Positions 11,250-20,299 of a DNA stretch of 64,000 nt are shown here, in pieces. The notes beneath the pieces were generated by a model. It worked only from the letters and a program-made list of their open reading frames with translations, made no database searches and was not told where the DNA came from. The position numbers and the translations under genes are program-made. Numbering within the stretch: the stretch's first letter is position 1; each line of letters begins with the position of its first letter. Source of the stretch: Avena insularis (Eukaryota; Streptophyta; Magnoliopsida; Poales; Poaceae); assembly GCA_023614405.1 (NCBI GenBank), contig CM042685.1, forward strand, positions 231,115,661 to 231,179,660. The letters run 5' to 3'.

Positions 11250-11578
11250 GGCGGATAATCCGCCCCTCCCTCTTCCCAAGCGGTAAAGCGCAAGGGGCGG
11301 AGTTTTGGCCGGATTGTCCAGCCCCGCCGGATAATCCGCCCCTCAGGGGGGCCGGATAGTCCGCCCCCCATGCTCATCGCCAAGGCGCAAGCCCCAGAGA
11401 GGGGGAGGAGTGTTGGTCGGACTTTCCGGTCTGGCCGGATTATCCGCCCCCGCCCCCTCCCCCCCCCCCCCAAGATCTTCACCAAGTTTTGCAGGCGCCA
11501 GCCCTAGAGAGGGGACGGAGTTTCCCCCGGAGTATCCGCCCTGGGGGCGGAGTTTTCCCAGGGGGCGGATAATCCGCC
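11250..11578 (+). promoter_or_regulatory. Cluster of GCCGGATAATCCGGC-type palindromes in the F LTR
   Basis: Near-perfect palindromes of the form (G/C)GCGGATAATCCGCC or GCCGGAT(A/T)(A/G)TCCGCC are at 11250-11264, 11326-11340, 11351-11365, 11434-11448 and 11564-11578, with degenerate copies near 11308 and 11527. They sit just upstream of the TATA-like box at 11615, so paired transcription-factor sites or RNA/DNA hairpins are both possible. Confidence 0.7.
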
Positions 11579-11614
11579 CCCAAAGTTGTGCAACGACCAG
11601 ATCTGGGGAGGGGG

Positions 11615-11621
11615 TATTTAA
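11615..11621 (+). promoter_or_regulatory. TATA-like box of the F LTR
   Basis: TATTTAA lies in a GC-rich context (GGGGGTATTTAAGCC), about 36 bp after the last palindrome and in the LTR's transcription direction. Inferred from sequence only. Confidence 0.5.
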
Positions 11622-12333
11622 GCCAGCCTTCCCCCTCCTGCCAGATCTCTTGATTCATTCGAAAAAGACGAGATCTGATCTGCAACCTTCATCCAAGAGA
11701 GCTCCACCTAGATCCACCCAAAAGCCCCATCCCGTGGGGAATCGAAGGAGGAGAACTCGATCTTCATCATCAGCAATCAAGCGCTTCATCTCCTCTCCAT
11801 TCATTTGGAGAACCCCCGATCTAGTATTTCTTGCAAATACCTAGATCCTTGTTTTTGTTTATATTGATAAACCTTGTTCTTGTGGCAGCTTGTTGTCATC
11901 TCGAGAGCCCCCAATTCGGTTGTGGGAGTGTGCCCCAATAGTGTTGTAAAAGGCACCGGTTCCCGCCTCGAAGGGATCCAATAGTGGAGAAGGTGGATCA
12001 GGCCTCTCGTGGCGAGATCCATCGGAGAATGGGGTGAGGCCTATTGTGGTGTGGTGGTCTTAGAACCGTCCACCCCTCCAACACAGATGTACTTCCCTTA
12101 ACAAGGAAGGAACTGCGGTAAAACAAATCCCTGTGTCTCCGCGTGCTCCACTACGGTTTCCTCGCTCCTCTTTTTACGTGCTTAGTAGTTAGGGTTGCAT
12201 ATAGGGAAATTATCGTAGTTGCATATCTAGAGAATTTACTTTGTGTCAAGCCTAAAATTGAAAAAGTATTAAAAATTGGTTAGCACCTATTCAACCCCCC
12301 CCCCCCCTCTAGGTGCCCATACGATCCATTTCA

Positions 12334-13422
12334 CATGCTCGCCTTGGGGATGTTCTTCGTCAGCAAGGATTTGTACCGTCTAATGCTGACACGTCCCTGT
12401 TTATTCTGCACCGACCGGATGTGACCATCTATCTCCTGGTGTATGTGGATGATATCATTGTGCTCAGTTCGGCCGACTCTGCTATTGATCGTTTGGTGCT
12501 TGGTCTTCGTTAGGAATTTGCAGTTAAAGATCTTGGTCCGCTTCACTTATTTTTGGGATTGGAGGTTGAACCTTTTTCTACTGGTCTTACACTTACACAG
12601 CGGAAATATGCTCATGATCTTCTCAAACGCGCCGGGATGCTGAAGTGCAACACGGCCGTCACACCAATGTCAGCAACCACCAAATTTTTTCATGCGGACA
12701 GTCCACAGCTTAGCCCTGACGATGCTACTGATTATCGTAGTATAGTTGGTGGCCTACAGTATCTCACCATGATCCGGCCTGATATCTCGTTTGCTGTGAA
12801 TCGAGTATGTCAGTTTCTGCACTCTCCTACTGAAGATCATCTTGCCGCTGTCAAACGGATTCTTCGATTTGTCAAGCACACTATTGGACATGGGTTGCAT
12901 CTTCGTCCCTCCTCATCTACCGCTATCTCGGATTTTTCTGATGCCGACTGGGCTGATGATGTGGATGACCGTCGATCCACGGGGGGCTTTGCAGTGTTCT
13001 ATGGAGGTAACTTAGTTTCTTGGAGTGCTCGCAAGCAAGCTACAGTTTCACGCTCCAGTACAGAGGCAGAATACAAATCAGTTGCTAATGCTACGGCTGA
13101 GGTTATTTGGATTGAGGCATTGTTGAAAGAACTTGGTGTTCGACAACTATCTCCACCTGTTCTATGGTGTGATAACATGGGGGCTACATATCTTTCGTCG
13201 AATCCAGTATTTCATGCTCGGACGAAGCACATCGAAATTGACTTTCACTTTGTTCAAGAAAGAGTAGCTCAGAAGCTTCTGCAAGTTCGATTCATTTCGT
13301 CAAAGGATCAACTCGCAGATATATTCACTAAACCCTTACCTCTTCCTATGTTCGAGGAGTGTAAACGCAATCTCAACATATTGTCTCCGGTTGAGATTGA
13401 GGGGGGCTGTCAGAATACGTAA
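12334..13422 (+). pseudogene. Element G reverse transcriptase and RNase H, one in-frame stop
   Basis: The frame opens mid-domain at HARLGDVLR and carries the RT catalytic YVDD at 12442-12453. It has one TAG stop at 12511-12513, then continues in the same frame through [13 protein letters not shown], the GGLQYLT and RPDISFAVN blocks, and the complete RNase H ([42 protein letters not shown]) to its natural stop at 13420-13422. Only the single stop and the missing 5' half prevent function. The enzyme would copy element RNA into cDNA. Confidence 0.9.
13391..13407 (+). other. Polypurine tract of element G
   Basis: TTGAGATTGAGGGGGGC directly precedes the LTR start TGTCAGAATACG and overlaps the last codons of pol, as is common in copia elements with short LTRs. 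Confidence 0.8.
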
Positions 13423-13558
13423 CGTGTCCGTATGTGTTTAGAGTTAGAGTCCTAATCTTGTATCTAACTTGTATCATGTGATGTCTATATAATGAGAACC
13501 CCCGGGACCTCAACGTGTATTGTGGTGTCCCCTCAATATTGTCTCATATTGTCTTACA
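13408..13558 (+). repeat. 3' LTR of element G, about 151 bp
   Basis: It starts TGTCAGAATACG after the purine tract and ends GTCTTACA (or two bases later at CACA). It contains a TATATAA box near 13486. The partner LTR is not in the window, so the 3' boundary is uncertain by a few bases. Confidence 0.7.
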
Positions 13559-13585
13559 CATGTATCTTTGTGTTCATTTTGTCAG

Positions 13586-13682
13586 GGATATCAAGCCGGA
13601 TAATTTATTGTCAGATCTCACCTACAGACATTTTCTGCCAAAAAAACATACAGCAATGGCAACGCCAACACCTACTCTGTAG
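13586..13682 (+). pseudogene. Possible protein-kinase exon remnant (DIKPDNLL motif)
   Basis: A splice acceptor-like TTCATTTTGTCAG is followed at once by codons for DIKPDNLL, the catalytic-loop motif of Ser/Thr kinases (HRDIKPDNLL). The frame runs 31 codons to a TAG, but what follows does not look like the DFG region. It may be a decayed exon, or a chance match of eight residues. The next 300 bp look like a 3' untranslated region. If real, element G inserted in the preceding intron, 22-27 bp from the exon. Low confidence. Confidence 0.25.
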
Positions 13683-14505
13683 CTCCTTTGGCACGTGTCC
13701 GAGGGATTGGCTGATATCCTTTTGATACACAGGGAGATGAAGTGCATAAGTGCTGATGATGTATAGATCTTTTATAGCACTCCCTCCTTCGGTTCATTTG
13801 CGTATCAATTCTTGAGGATATTCGAGCTACATACCTAGATTATGGTCTTTTGGGAGCTTTGTTACCTTATGTGCTATCATTATCGTGGATGAAGTCATAA
13901 TTTTTGTGCATGTTTGGATATGGGTTGATGAAACAATGTAAGTTCATATTGTTAGTGCACTCAGTGTAAGATCTGGTCGTGGCAGATCATTTTGTATTTA
14001 GGCTTGATCCTTTTGTACAGTAATCTTTGTTTTATTTAATTTAATAGTGGTTTCAAAGGCAAGGGCACACATCATGCAAAACAGTAGTGTACTCGCTTCT
14101 GCCTTTTATACAGTAGTATTTGTTTTATTTTGATTGTGGTGTCAATGGCAAGGACACGCACCATGCAAAGTAGTGTACTCACTTCTGAGTATATCCACAC
14201 CTTGCTTATTCCCTGATTTCTAGCACGTCTTCCTGGCACTATCGTCACTTACAACATGAACGTTTTGTTCTTCAGCTCATAGCTACATCACCGGCACGCT
14301 GTCACCGCGCCGGTCCCTGCTAGTTATCAGGCAAATAAGGCATACACCGAAGCCACCAAGTGATGAATGCCTGAATGTAGTTATGGATGTGGATCAAAAT
14401 TATTATATTAGAGTAAAGCATGATCATATGGAATAGTGAAATCTGTGATAAAAGATGATTATGAAATTGATACCCAGTATAATTCAGATACCTCCAAAAA
14501 ATGTA
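13683..14505 (+). other. Non-coding stretch with a diverged direct duplication
   Basis: No gene seen. An approximately 93-bp segment (CAGTA..TTTGTTTTATTT...GGCAAGG.CAC..C) occurs twice head to tail, at about 14011-14103 and 14104-14190, with roughly 80% identity by eye. Confidence 0.5.
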
Positions 14506-14764
14506 CTCCCTCTGTCCCAAAATATAAGGCACTAAGGATTGGTCAAAAGTCAAATCTTACTCTCTTTGACCAAATATTTATGAAAAAATATATATATCTA
14601 CATTATGAAATAGACATATTTTAAAAATTATATTTTATGATAAATCTATTGATATTGATTTGGCATTGTAAATATTTATATTTTTATGTATAATCTTGGT
14701 CAAACTTAGAAAGCGTTGACTTTTGACTAAACCTTAGGTGTCTTATATTTTGGGACGGATGGAC
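14506..14764 (+). mobile_element. Stowaway-type MITE, 259 bp
   Basis: The terminal inverted repeats are CTCCCTCTGTCCCAAAATATAAG and its complement ending GGGACGGATGGAC, flanked by TA on both sides (14504-14505 and 14765-14766). This is the Tc1/mariner-derived Stowaway hallmark. The interior is AT-rich and non-coding. The strand is arbitrary. Confidence 0.9.
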
Positions 14765-14766
14765 TA

Positions 14767-15310
14767 CTTTTTATATGTTCCTGAGATCAGCTAATGCGAG
14801 ATCAGTTTCAATTCAGAGCTTCGCATGATAAAATTTTGGAATATGATGCATTTCTAAGAAAAGGCATGCACTCATTTTAGAATGTGGTGCTAACTCTTGC
14901 AGAATGTGTGCTTGATTTCATGATATAGAGGAGGTTGGTTGGCTGAAAGAGAGTTTATCATCTAAAATTATTATTGTGTTTCAGAATAAAGTGCCTTGTT
15001 TAGAAGTTCGCAAGCATCTTTTTTTAGTTTTAGTTTTGAGTACTGCTGCTTGGAGTGTGACACTGGAATGTTCCTCTGTATCCTTTTGCTAGGTATTGTT
15101 CCTGCCTTTTTATTTTAGGATCATACATTTGCTGTCACTTTGCTCAGTTATATGTCGTTTCTTCAGATGTTGATGAGAACTGAGAATCGTGCTTTTGATC
15201 CATACACAACAAATGTTATATTCTCTTACATTTTTTAATCTTTTTTCCATCATTCTCTGTTCATGTGTATTCTCCACACCACATTTTCCTTACCTCAAAG
15301 CAGCTTTTAG
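14767..15310. other. Non-coding spacer
   Basis: AT-rich sequence without a credible reading frame, repeat or RNA gene that I can recognise. Confidence 0.5.
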
Positions 15311-15319
15311 CCCATGGAT
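15311..15319. repeat. Left 9-bp target-site duplication of the Mutator-like element
   Basis: CCCATGGAT; the partner at 17209-17217 reads CCTATGGAT, an 8 of 9 match. Confidence 0.7.
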
Positions 15320-15612
15320 GAGAAAATTGCACAAACCAGTAACTATTAGGGCAATCGTTGCACAGACCAGCAACTCAAAAAAATTGTTACACGGACCAGC
15401 GACTAGACAAGTAATTATTACTAAACATAGCTATAATGACCGGTTAACGACTAATCCCATAGCTGAGGCCATCCTATGAGCTAACGTGACAGCCACGGTG
15501 GCTAGGCCAAACCTAAGACGGGTTTTTTTTTGTCAGAACATCTCCAATAGACACGCTAAAATACATCTGTGGTAAAATAACTGCTAGTTTATAGCGCATC
15601 GGCTAGATTTTA

Positions 15613-15715
15613 GTACTTCCTTTGGTTTAAATTAATTGACTTAAATTTGTCTAGATTCGAATGTATCTAGACTTATTTTAATATTAGATACATCCAAATC
15701 TAGACAAATCCAATT
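15613..15715 (+). mobile_element. Decayed Stowaway-like MITE
   Basis: It begins TACTTCCTTTGGTTTAAATTAATTGACTTAAATTTGTCTAGA and ends in the matching inverted segment TCTAGACAAATCCAA. The outermost right terminus is lost where the plastid-like DNA begins. The same family seems to be represented intact at 20436-20559. Confidence 0.6.
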
Positions 15716-15721
15716 TTGGAT

Positions 15722-16140
15722 CCGTTTTTCGAGCCCATGATATAAATAAATTGGATGGATCCTCCACCCGTTTAGCTAAGAAAGAATAGATACAGAGGTG
15801 GATAATAGATCGATATGAAGATCATGAGCTGCTCCATAATGAAACGCCAGTAGTCGCGAATATCTCCTTCTTCCCTAATCCAAAATTGAAGAAAGATCTA
15901 AGAGGGACCTATGGAGAATGTGGTCAGAAATCCATAATAGAGTCCGATCACCGGTCGGTTAACAGCCGACCGCTCTACCACTGAGCTACTGAGGAACAAC
16001 GGGGATTCGGCCTCCTAGAGTTCAACTCCCGTTCTCAACCCATGAACAATATGAGTCCGAAGCTTCTTTCGGAACTCCTAGAATTTCTCCATAGTGCTAC
16101 GTTCATGCCTCATTTCATAGGGAAGCCCAAAGAAAGTGGC
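15722..16140. other. Plastid-derived DNA (NUPT) inside the Mutator-like element
   Basis: The segment reads like grass plastid intergenic DNA, for example TTTTTCGAGCCCATGATATAAA..., CATGAGCTGCTCCATAATGAAACGCC... and TGCCTCATTTCATAGGGA. It contains the 5' part of plastid trnN-GUU. Sequence on the two sides of the tRNA fragment probably comes from different plastid positions. Recognition is from memory; alignment to a grass plastome would settle it. Confidence 0.6.
15952..15995 (-). tRNA. trnN-GUU: Truncated plastid tRNA-Asn(GUU), pseudogene
   Basis: The minus strand begins TCCTCAGTAGCTCAGTGGTA and continues through the anticodon arm GGTCGGCTGTTAACCGACC, with the GTT anticodon in a seven-base loop. 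The expected variable loop, T arm and 3' acceptor half are absent and replaced by unrelated sequence. It cannot form a tRNA and is a marker of plastid origin. Confidence 0.75.
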
Positions 16141-16267
16141 TCTCAATTAATTTGGATCGAAGGAAGTACCAAGAATGTCTTTGGTACATCATGATCGTAT
16201 GTGTCATAATGCATAACAGGATCATAGAAAATGATCGTGGCTATTTGCTCATGTAATATTTTGACAT

Positions 16268-16680
16268 GATCTTCACAGGACGTCTTCGTGCTGAAGATAG
16301 CGCTGGAGCGCTTCCTCAATGACGTGCCGCACATGCAGGCCCCCGACGCCTGTCAAAGCGGTGGGGCTTGAGGAGGCCAACCACGTTTGGTGTCATCAGG
16401 AGCAGGCCAAACTCAAGGCCGCGTGCAGTGCTTGCCGTGGGCGCGCCTACTAGGGGCACTTCTTATCGTCCTCGATGATGATGACAATGAGGCGCTACGG
16501 TGATGTTGGCCAGGGCAGCTCGTGTCCCCGGCAGCCGCCGAGGACGACGATGGCGATGACGAGGACACCCAGGACGCCGACTACACATGCTTCTACCGCA
16601 ATTTTGGCACGTGAACAACACGGCTGGCTATATCGGCATCGACGTCAGCATCGGCACCAGCATTAGCATTGGCCTTGTAG
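16268..16680 (+). pseudogene. GC-rich captured coding-like fragment in the Mutator-like element
   Basis: This is a GC-rich block in AT-rich surroundings, with interrupted frames that encode an acidic stretch (DDDGDDEDTQDADYTCFYR) and then a stop. It looks like the C-terminal end of a grass protein or transposon-associated ORF followed by a T-rich 3' tail (16680-16850). I do not recognise the source gene. In-frame stops show it is not functional. Confidence 0.4.
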
Positions 16681-17208
16681 ATTTTACTATTTTTTTCTTT
16701 GCCTAATGCAGTCAAAATTCGGGTATTTGTTCGAATTTGACATAATATATACGAACTCGTCTATGTTTAAATAAAATCGTCTATATTTGTTCGAATTCAC
16801 CGAGTTTGTTCGAAATTTAGTCAAAACCGGGATCTAGGCATGGAAACACGAGTGAAAAACTTGATGTTTCTAAACCAAATATTAAATCCGTCTGAAGCTA
16901 AATAGCGCCGAAATTAGGTCTGGAAACATCCAACGAGTAGAAGTGCTTTTACGACTGTACTTATGGCAAAATATGGAAGCAGAATAGTGAGTTGCCATGC
17001 TGGGGCACACAACCAAGGTACACGCTGGCTGCCAGGTACGAACTACGACGGCAAAGTGGCTATCATGCGTTGTTTAATTGTGTAGACTGGTCATTAGAAG
17101 TCGTTGCAGCTAATTACACCTAGAGTCGCTGGTCTTTGCAACAAAACTTTTGAGTCACTGGTCTGTGCAACGTTTGCCCCAAAAGTTACTGGTATGTGCA
17201 ATTTCCTC

Positions 17209-17217
17209 CCTATGGAT
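17209..17217. repeat. Right 9-bp target-site duplication of the Mutator-like element
   Basis: CCTATGGAT; the partner at 15311-15319 has one difference. Confidence 0.7.
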
Positions 17218-17445
17218 GGACAAGAAAGCTACCATACCCACATGTGCATGTACAAATGTATTTTCCAGAGAACAAATGATGATTTATTTGGACACGTGCA
17301 ACATTATTCGTACCGGATAACATTGTATGGCACGAGTTCATCAACAAACAACAAGCCAAAGAAACAATTGATATGATATAATATCTAATTGCCAGTCTAA
17401 CAACAAATGACAAGAAAGGAAATCCAGAACTACTAGAAACAACTA

Positions 17446-17615
17446 CTCCCTCCGTTTCAAAATATAAAATGTTTTAGGTTTATGAAGAAAATGTATTTAG
17501 ACATCTTTTAGTATGTAGATTCATTCTAAATCTGAGTAAACCTATATACTAAAAAGAAGTCTAACTACATTTGTTTCATAAAGCTAAAACATCTTATATT
17601 TTGAAACGGAAGAAG
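17446..17615 (+). mobile_element. Stowaway-type MITE next to the F-box gene, 170 bp
   Basis: The termini CTCCCTCCGTTTCAAAATATAA and TTATATTTTGAAACGGAAGAAG are inverted, flanked by TA (17444-17445 and 17616-17617). It ends about 20 bp beyond the stop codon of the minus-strand F-box gene, so it must lie in that gene's 3' untranslated region or terminator zone. Confidence 0.9.
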
Positions 17616-17636
17616 TACATGTCTATTCTACTTTTT

Positions 17637-18845
17637 TCAATGTTGAGGCGTGCTATTGCCTGCAGCACAAACACTTATGAATGGGTGGATAGTGGAAGTG
17701 GTACAGTCGGCGAAAGGATTGCGCTCGAAAATCTTCTTGAACTGCATCGTCTCGAGATAGACCATGAAGACGCCTCTATTAGTTGACACGAATATCACGT
17801 TGTCATCCCCAGCAAACCCCATTATCGTTTGGAGATTTGTCCACTCCCCTGATCTCAGCGGAAGAAACTTGCCCAACTCAATTGCATGTCCCGGCATCCA
17901 TCCATCGGCACCATCAAAATCAGTAGTCCTCAGCCATAGCTGAGCCACATAGTTGTCTGACATGGCGATGAAGCCAAGCCCACCACCCAGTGTACTCAAG
18001 TAGAGGCCACGGTGACCACGATGGGCATCCTCTGGCACCTGTACCACGGTTGGGATCTGCGTGTCCAAATCAAGCTCAAGGATGCCAGTCTCTCTACCAA
18101 AAATAAACCAGTAGAGCGAGTTCCCGACCAGGATGCTTCGGCTGCCGAGACAGGACATGGTGTTATACTGAACCTCTGTTGCGATGGTGTCGCCCCATGA
18201 GTCGGTCTCCGATGAGTAGACGCAGGACCGGGCGACGCGCTTCTCGGCGCACACCAGGGCCACCTTGAAGGGGCTCGAGTGGCAGGCGCCGTGCACGTGG
18301 CCCTCGTCGCCGGCGACACAGATCACGTCCGCCTGCACGTGGGACTTGCCCCAGTCGTGATCCAGTTGCGGCGGCGGGCCGCTTATGGAGCGGCGCTCGC
18401 CCGTGACGGGGTCCCACACCAGGATCTGGCGGCAGCCCCTGCCGAGGTGGTCCCCGCTGGTGAGGACTACGCGGCCGTGGCGGGAGCCGCGGAAGGTCCA
18501 GATGCCGCCGCCCTCGACGACGTCCAGCGGCAGGGAGAAGCGCTGGGACGGAATCTGGTCCGGCGGATCCAGAACCGAGCTGAAGGAGAGCCCGCGGCGG
18601 TAGAAGTCGAGGAACACGCCGATGATGGGGGCCTCCCGGTGGTGGGCGCAGAAGCGGTGGAGGAATTGGGGGTCCGCGACGAGGTTGCGCCAGCGCTTGC
18701 AGACGAGGGACGCGCGGGTGAGAGAGGAAGGCCGCGCGGGCAAGCGGAGGAGTACCTCGGGGAGGAGGTTCTCGTCCTCCGTCGGGGACGCTGTGTCCGG
18801 CGGCGGCGACGCGGAGCTATCGCCCTCCTCTGTCGGGTGACTCAT
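17637..18845 (-). CDS. F-box protein, intact and intronless
   Basis: An uninterrupted 402-aa frame runs from the ATG at 18843-18845 to TGA at 17637-17639. Residues about 27-66 form an F-box (LLPEVLLRLP, then SLVCKRWRNLVADPQFLHRF), which in the family binds SKP1 within an SCF ubiquitin ligase. The rest (about 75-395) resembles the beta-propeller-like substrate domain of grass F-box proteins: short W/G-rich strands such as ILVWDPVTGE, SLYWF and ILELDLD. The N-terminus is a Ser/Pro/acid-rich tail. Coding sequence is GC-rich toward the 5' end, typical of grass genes and unlike its AT-rich surroundings. It is the only clearly intact host gene here. The target is unknown, and expression cannot be judged. 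Confidence 0.88.
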   Translation of the reverse strand: MSHPTEEGDSSASPPPDTASPTEDENLLPEVLLRLPARPSSLTRASLVCKRWRNLVADPQFLHRFCAHHREAPIIGVFLDFYRRGLSFSSVLDPPDQIPSQRFSLPLDVVEGGGIWTFRGSRHGRVVLTSGDHLGRGCRQILVWDPVTGERRSISGPPPQLDHDWGKSHVQADVICVAGDEGHVHGACHSSPFKVALVCAEKRVARSCVYSSETDSWGDTIATEVQYNTMSCLGSRSILVGNSLYWFIFGRETGILELDLDTQIPTVVQVPEDAHRGHRGLYLSTLGGGLGFIAMSDNYVAQLWLRTTDFDGADGWMPGHAIELGKFLPLRSGEWTNLQTIMGFAGDDNVIFVSTNRGVFMVYLETMQFKKIFERNPFADCTTSTIHPFISVCAAGNSTPQH

Positions 18846-19236
18846 GTGGATGCGGCTTGTTTTGATTTCTTTCCTTTTCTGAGCGATACAGTGGCCTCTG
18901 TATCCTAGACTAGGGAGTATTTATTTTCGTTCTACGAGCTCGGCGTTCCGAGTTCGAACACGATCGGGACTTCAATGTGCAGTATAGGTACACGAACAGA
19001 ATTTGAAACGAATTATGAATCTATTGCTACGAATTTTTATAAAAAAATATATTCAAGGCCTATTCTTACTTAGACTCGAGTATATCTAGGCATTTTCTGG
19101 GCTGGGCCGGGACGGGCTCGGGCCGGGCCTGACAAAGCCCGCCCGTGCAAATCTCAGGCCCGGTCTGGCTGTCAGGCCTAAAAATTCAGTCCAAGTCTGA
19201 CCCGAACTACGCATAAAACCATCGGGCCGCTAGCCA
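18846..19236. other. Upstream region of the F-box gene grading into GGGCC-rich repeat DNA
   Basis: No gene. The first 200 bp would contain the F-box promoter, but I see no convincing TATA box on the minus strand. From about 19095 there are many GGGCC/GGCCC words (CGGGCCGGGCCTGAC), as in a class of grass GC-rich repeats. Confidence 0.45.
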
Positions 19237-20003
19237 GGCCTTCCCTATTTTGCCATTTTCTCTGGCCCGAGCCCGGCCCGTGAGAACCATCGGGCCGTAG
19301 ATCTGCTGCCCAGGCCCGGCCAGTCGGGCTTTTTTCGGGCCGGGCTGCCCATGCCTAGGTATAGACTCGAGTAGTCGATAAAAAGACCTCGATATAAATA
19401 CAAATTGTGATGGAAAATGATACGGTTTCCCCGGGTCGCTCGTCGCTGCTCTCTTCGCACACAACCGCATGTCTACGATGCCATCTTATCTTTCCTCTCA
19501 ACCACACCTACCCCGCCTTTCCCTACCTTTAGCCTGGATGCAGCCAGCGTCGCCGCCTCCTCCTTGCGCCACCGTGACCCAAGTGTTCCCATCGCCGCGG
19601 CCTAGAGCTCCCACCGCCAGGTCGGGCCTTCCCTATTTCGCCATTTTCTCTGGTCCGAGCCCGGCCCGTGAGAACCATCAGGCCATAGATCTGCTGCCCA
19701 GGCCCGGCCAGTCGGGCTTTTTTCGGGCCGGGCTGCCCATGCCCAGGTATAGACTCGAGTAGTCGACAAAAAGACCTCGATATAAATACAAATTGTGATG
19801 GAAAATGATACGTTTCCCCCGGGTCGCTCGTCGCTGCTCTCTTCGCACACAACCGCATGCCTACGATGCCATCTTATCTTTCCTCTCAACCACACCTACC
19901 CGGCCTTTCCCTACCTTCAGCCTGGATGCATCCAGTGTCGCCGCCTCCTCCTTGCGTCGCCGCGACCCCAAGTGTTCCCATCACCGCGACCTAGAGCTCC
20001 CAC
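19237..20003 (+). repeat. Tandem duplication with a 388-bp period
   Basis: Copy 1 (19237-19624) and copy 2 (19625-about 20003) start GGCCTTCCCTATTT and run through TCGAGTAGTCGA, CTCGATATAAATACAAATTG, CGCTCGTCGCTGCTCTCTTCGC and CTAGAGCTCCCACC with few differences. Each copy has a TATAAATA box and short open frames (MSTMPSY... in copy 1), but no recognisable protein domain. Sequence after 20003 continues only one version, so this is one duplication, not a long array. Confidence 0.88.
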
Positions 20004-20299
20004 CTCTGTGCCCCCACCCCATCTCCTGGTCTTCTGCCAGTGAGCTCTCCCCCTGGCCCCAACTCCTCCAGGGACATGAGCCCCTCCACACGAGCTCCGA
20101 CCGTGGCTCCGTCGACGACGACGGTGGTTATCTCCCATGGGGCATGTCTGCTCCACCGCCTCCTATGGCACCACCCATATATGCAGCTTTTCATGGTCAC
20201 GAACAAGGGCCACGAGCCCCGCCACACGTGCTCCAACGCCGAAACCCTACGCCATGGGTGCGGTGGGCCATGACGTGATCTTGGTGTACATCAGAGGTT

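Larger units (their letters stand above)
8485..12333 (+). mobile_element. Element F: 3' part of an LTR retrotransposon interrupted by H
   Basis: Visible parts, left to right, are an exon-like GC-rich piece, an intron-like piece, a broken ORF, a non-coding spacer with two purine tracts, and a complete 3' LTR. The left side is cut at 8484/8485 by insertion of element H, so gag/pol, if present, would lie beyond the left edge of the window. The repeated purine tracts (CAAAGGGGGAGAA near 10537 and AAAAAGGGGGAGAT before the LTR) and the LTR end GATCCATTTCA resemble Sirevirus/Maximus-type copia elements. Without pol that assignment is only tentative. Confidence 0.75.
11127..12333 (+). repeat. 3' LTR of element F, 1207 bp
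   Basis: It starts TGAAAGAACATT after the purine tract and ends GATCCATTTCA at 12333. The end is fixed because the next base resumes the interrupted reverse transcriptase of element G (HARLGDVLR). A C-run of about 14 lies near the 3' end. The U3-like part (11240-11580) contains five GGATAATCC-type palindromes, and a TATTTAA box is at 11615-11621. The expected target-site duplication to its right would be CATGC; its partner is outside the window. Confidence 0.85.
12334..13558 (+). mobile_element. Element G: 3' part of a Ty1/copia retrotransposon
   Basis: This is the right-hand remainder of a copia element split by F. It contains the RT palm, RNase H, a purine tract and a short LTR of about 150 bp. 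Copia identity follows from YVDD, the ADIFTKPL ending of RNase H and the very short LTR. The left part lies beyond elements F and H, outside the window. Confidence 0.88.
15320..17208. mobile_element. Mutator-like element carrying plastid and GC-rich captured DNA
   Basis: The ends are inverted repeats of about 97 bp (15320-15416 against 17112-17208, roughly 80% identical by eye), each built of repeated 'GCACAGACCAG(C/T)(A/G)ACT' units. The flanks CCCATGGAT (15311-15319) and CCTATGGAT (17209-17217) make a 9-bp target-site duplication with one mismatch. Long inverted repeats plus a 9-bp duplication are the Mutator signature. No transposase is visible. The interior includes a decayed Stowaway, about 0.4 kb of plastid DNA and a 0.4-kb GC-rich coding-like piece, so this is a non-autonomous, Pack-MULE-like unit. 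Confidence 0.75.

Noticed and set aside
12288..12310. C-run as a regulatory site
   Set aside because: The run of Cs near the F LTR end is a simple homopolymer common in this LTR type and is prone to sequencing error.
18279..18908. Plus-strand 209-codon frame opposite the F-box gene
   Set aside because: It is the antisense shadow of the GC-rich F-box coding sequence. Its Ala/Gly/Glu-rich product has no domain.
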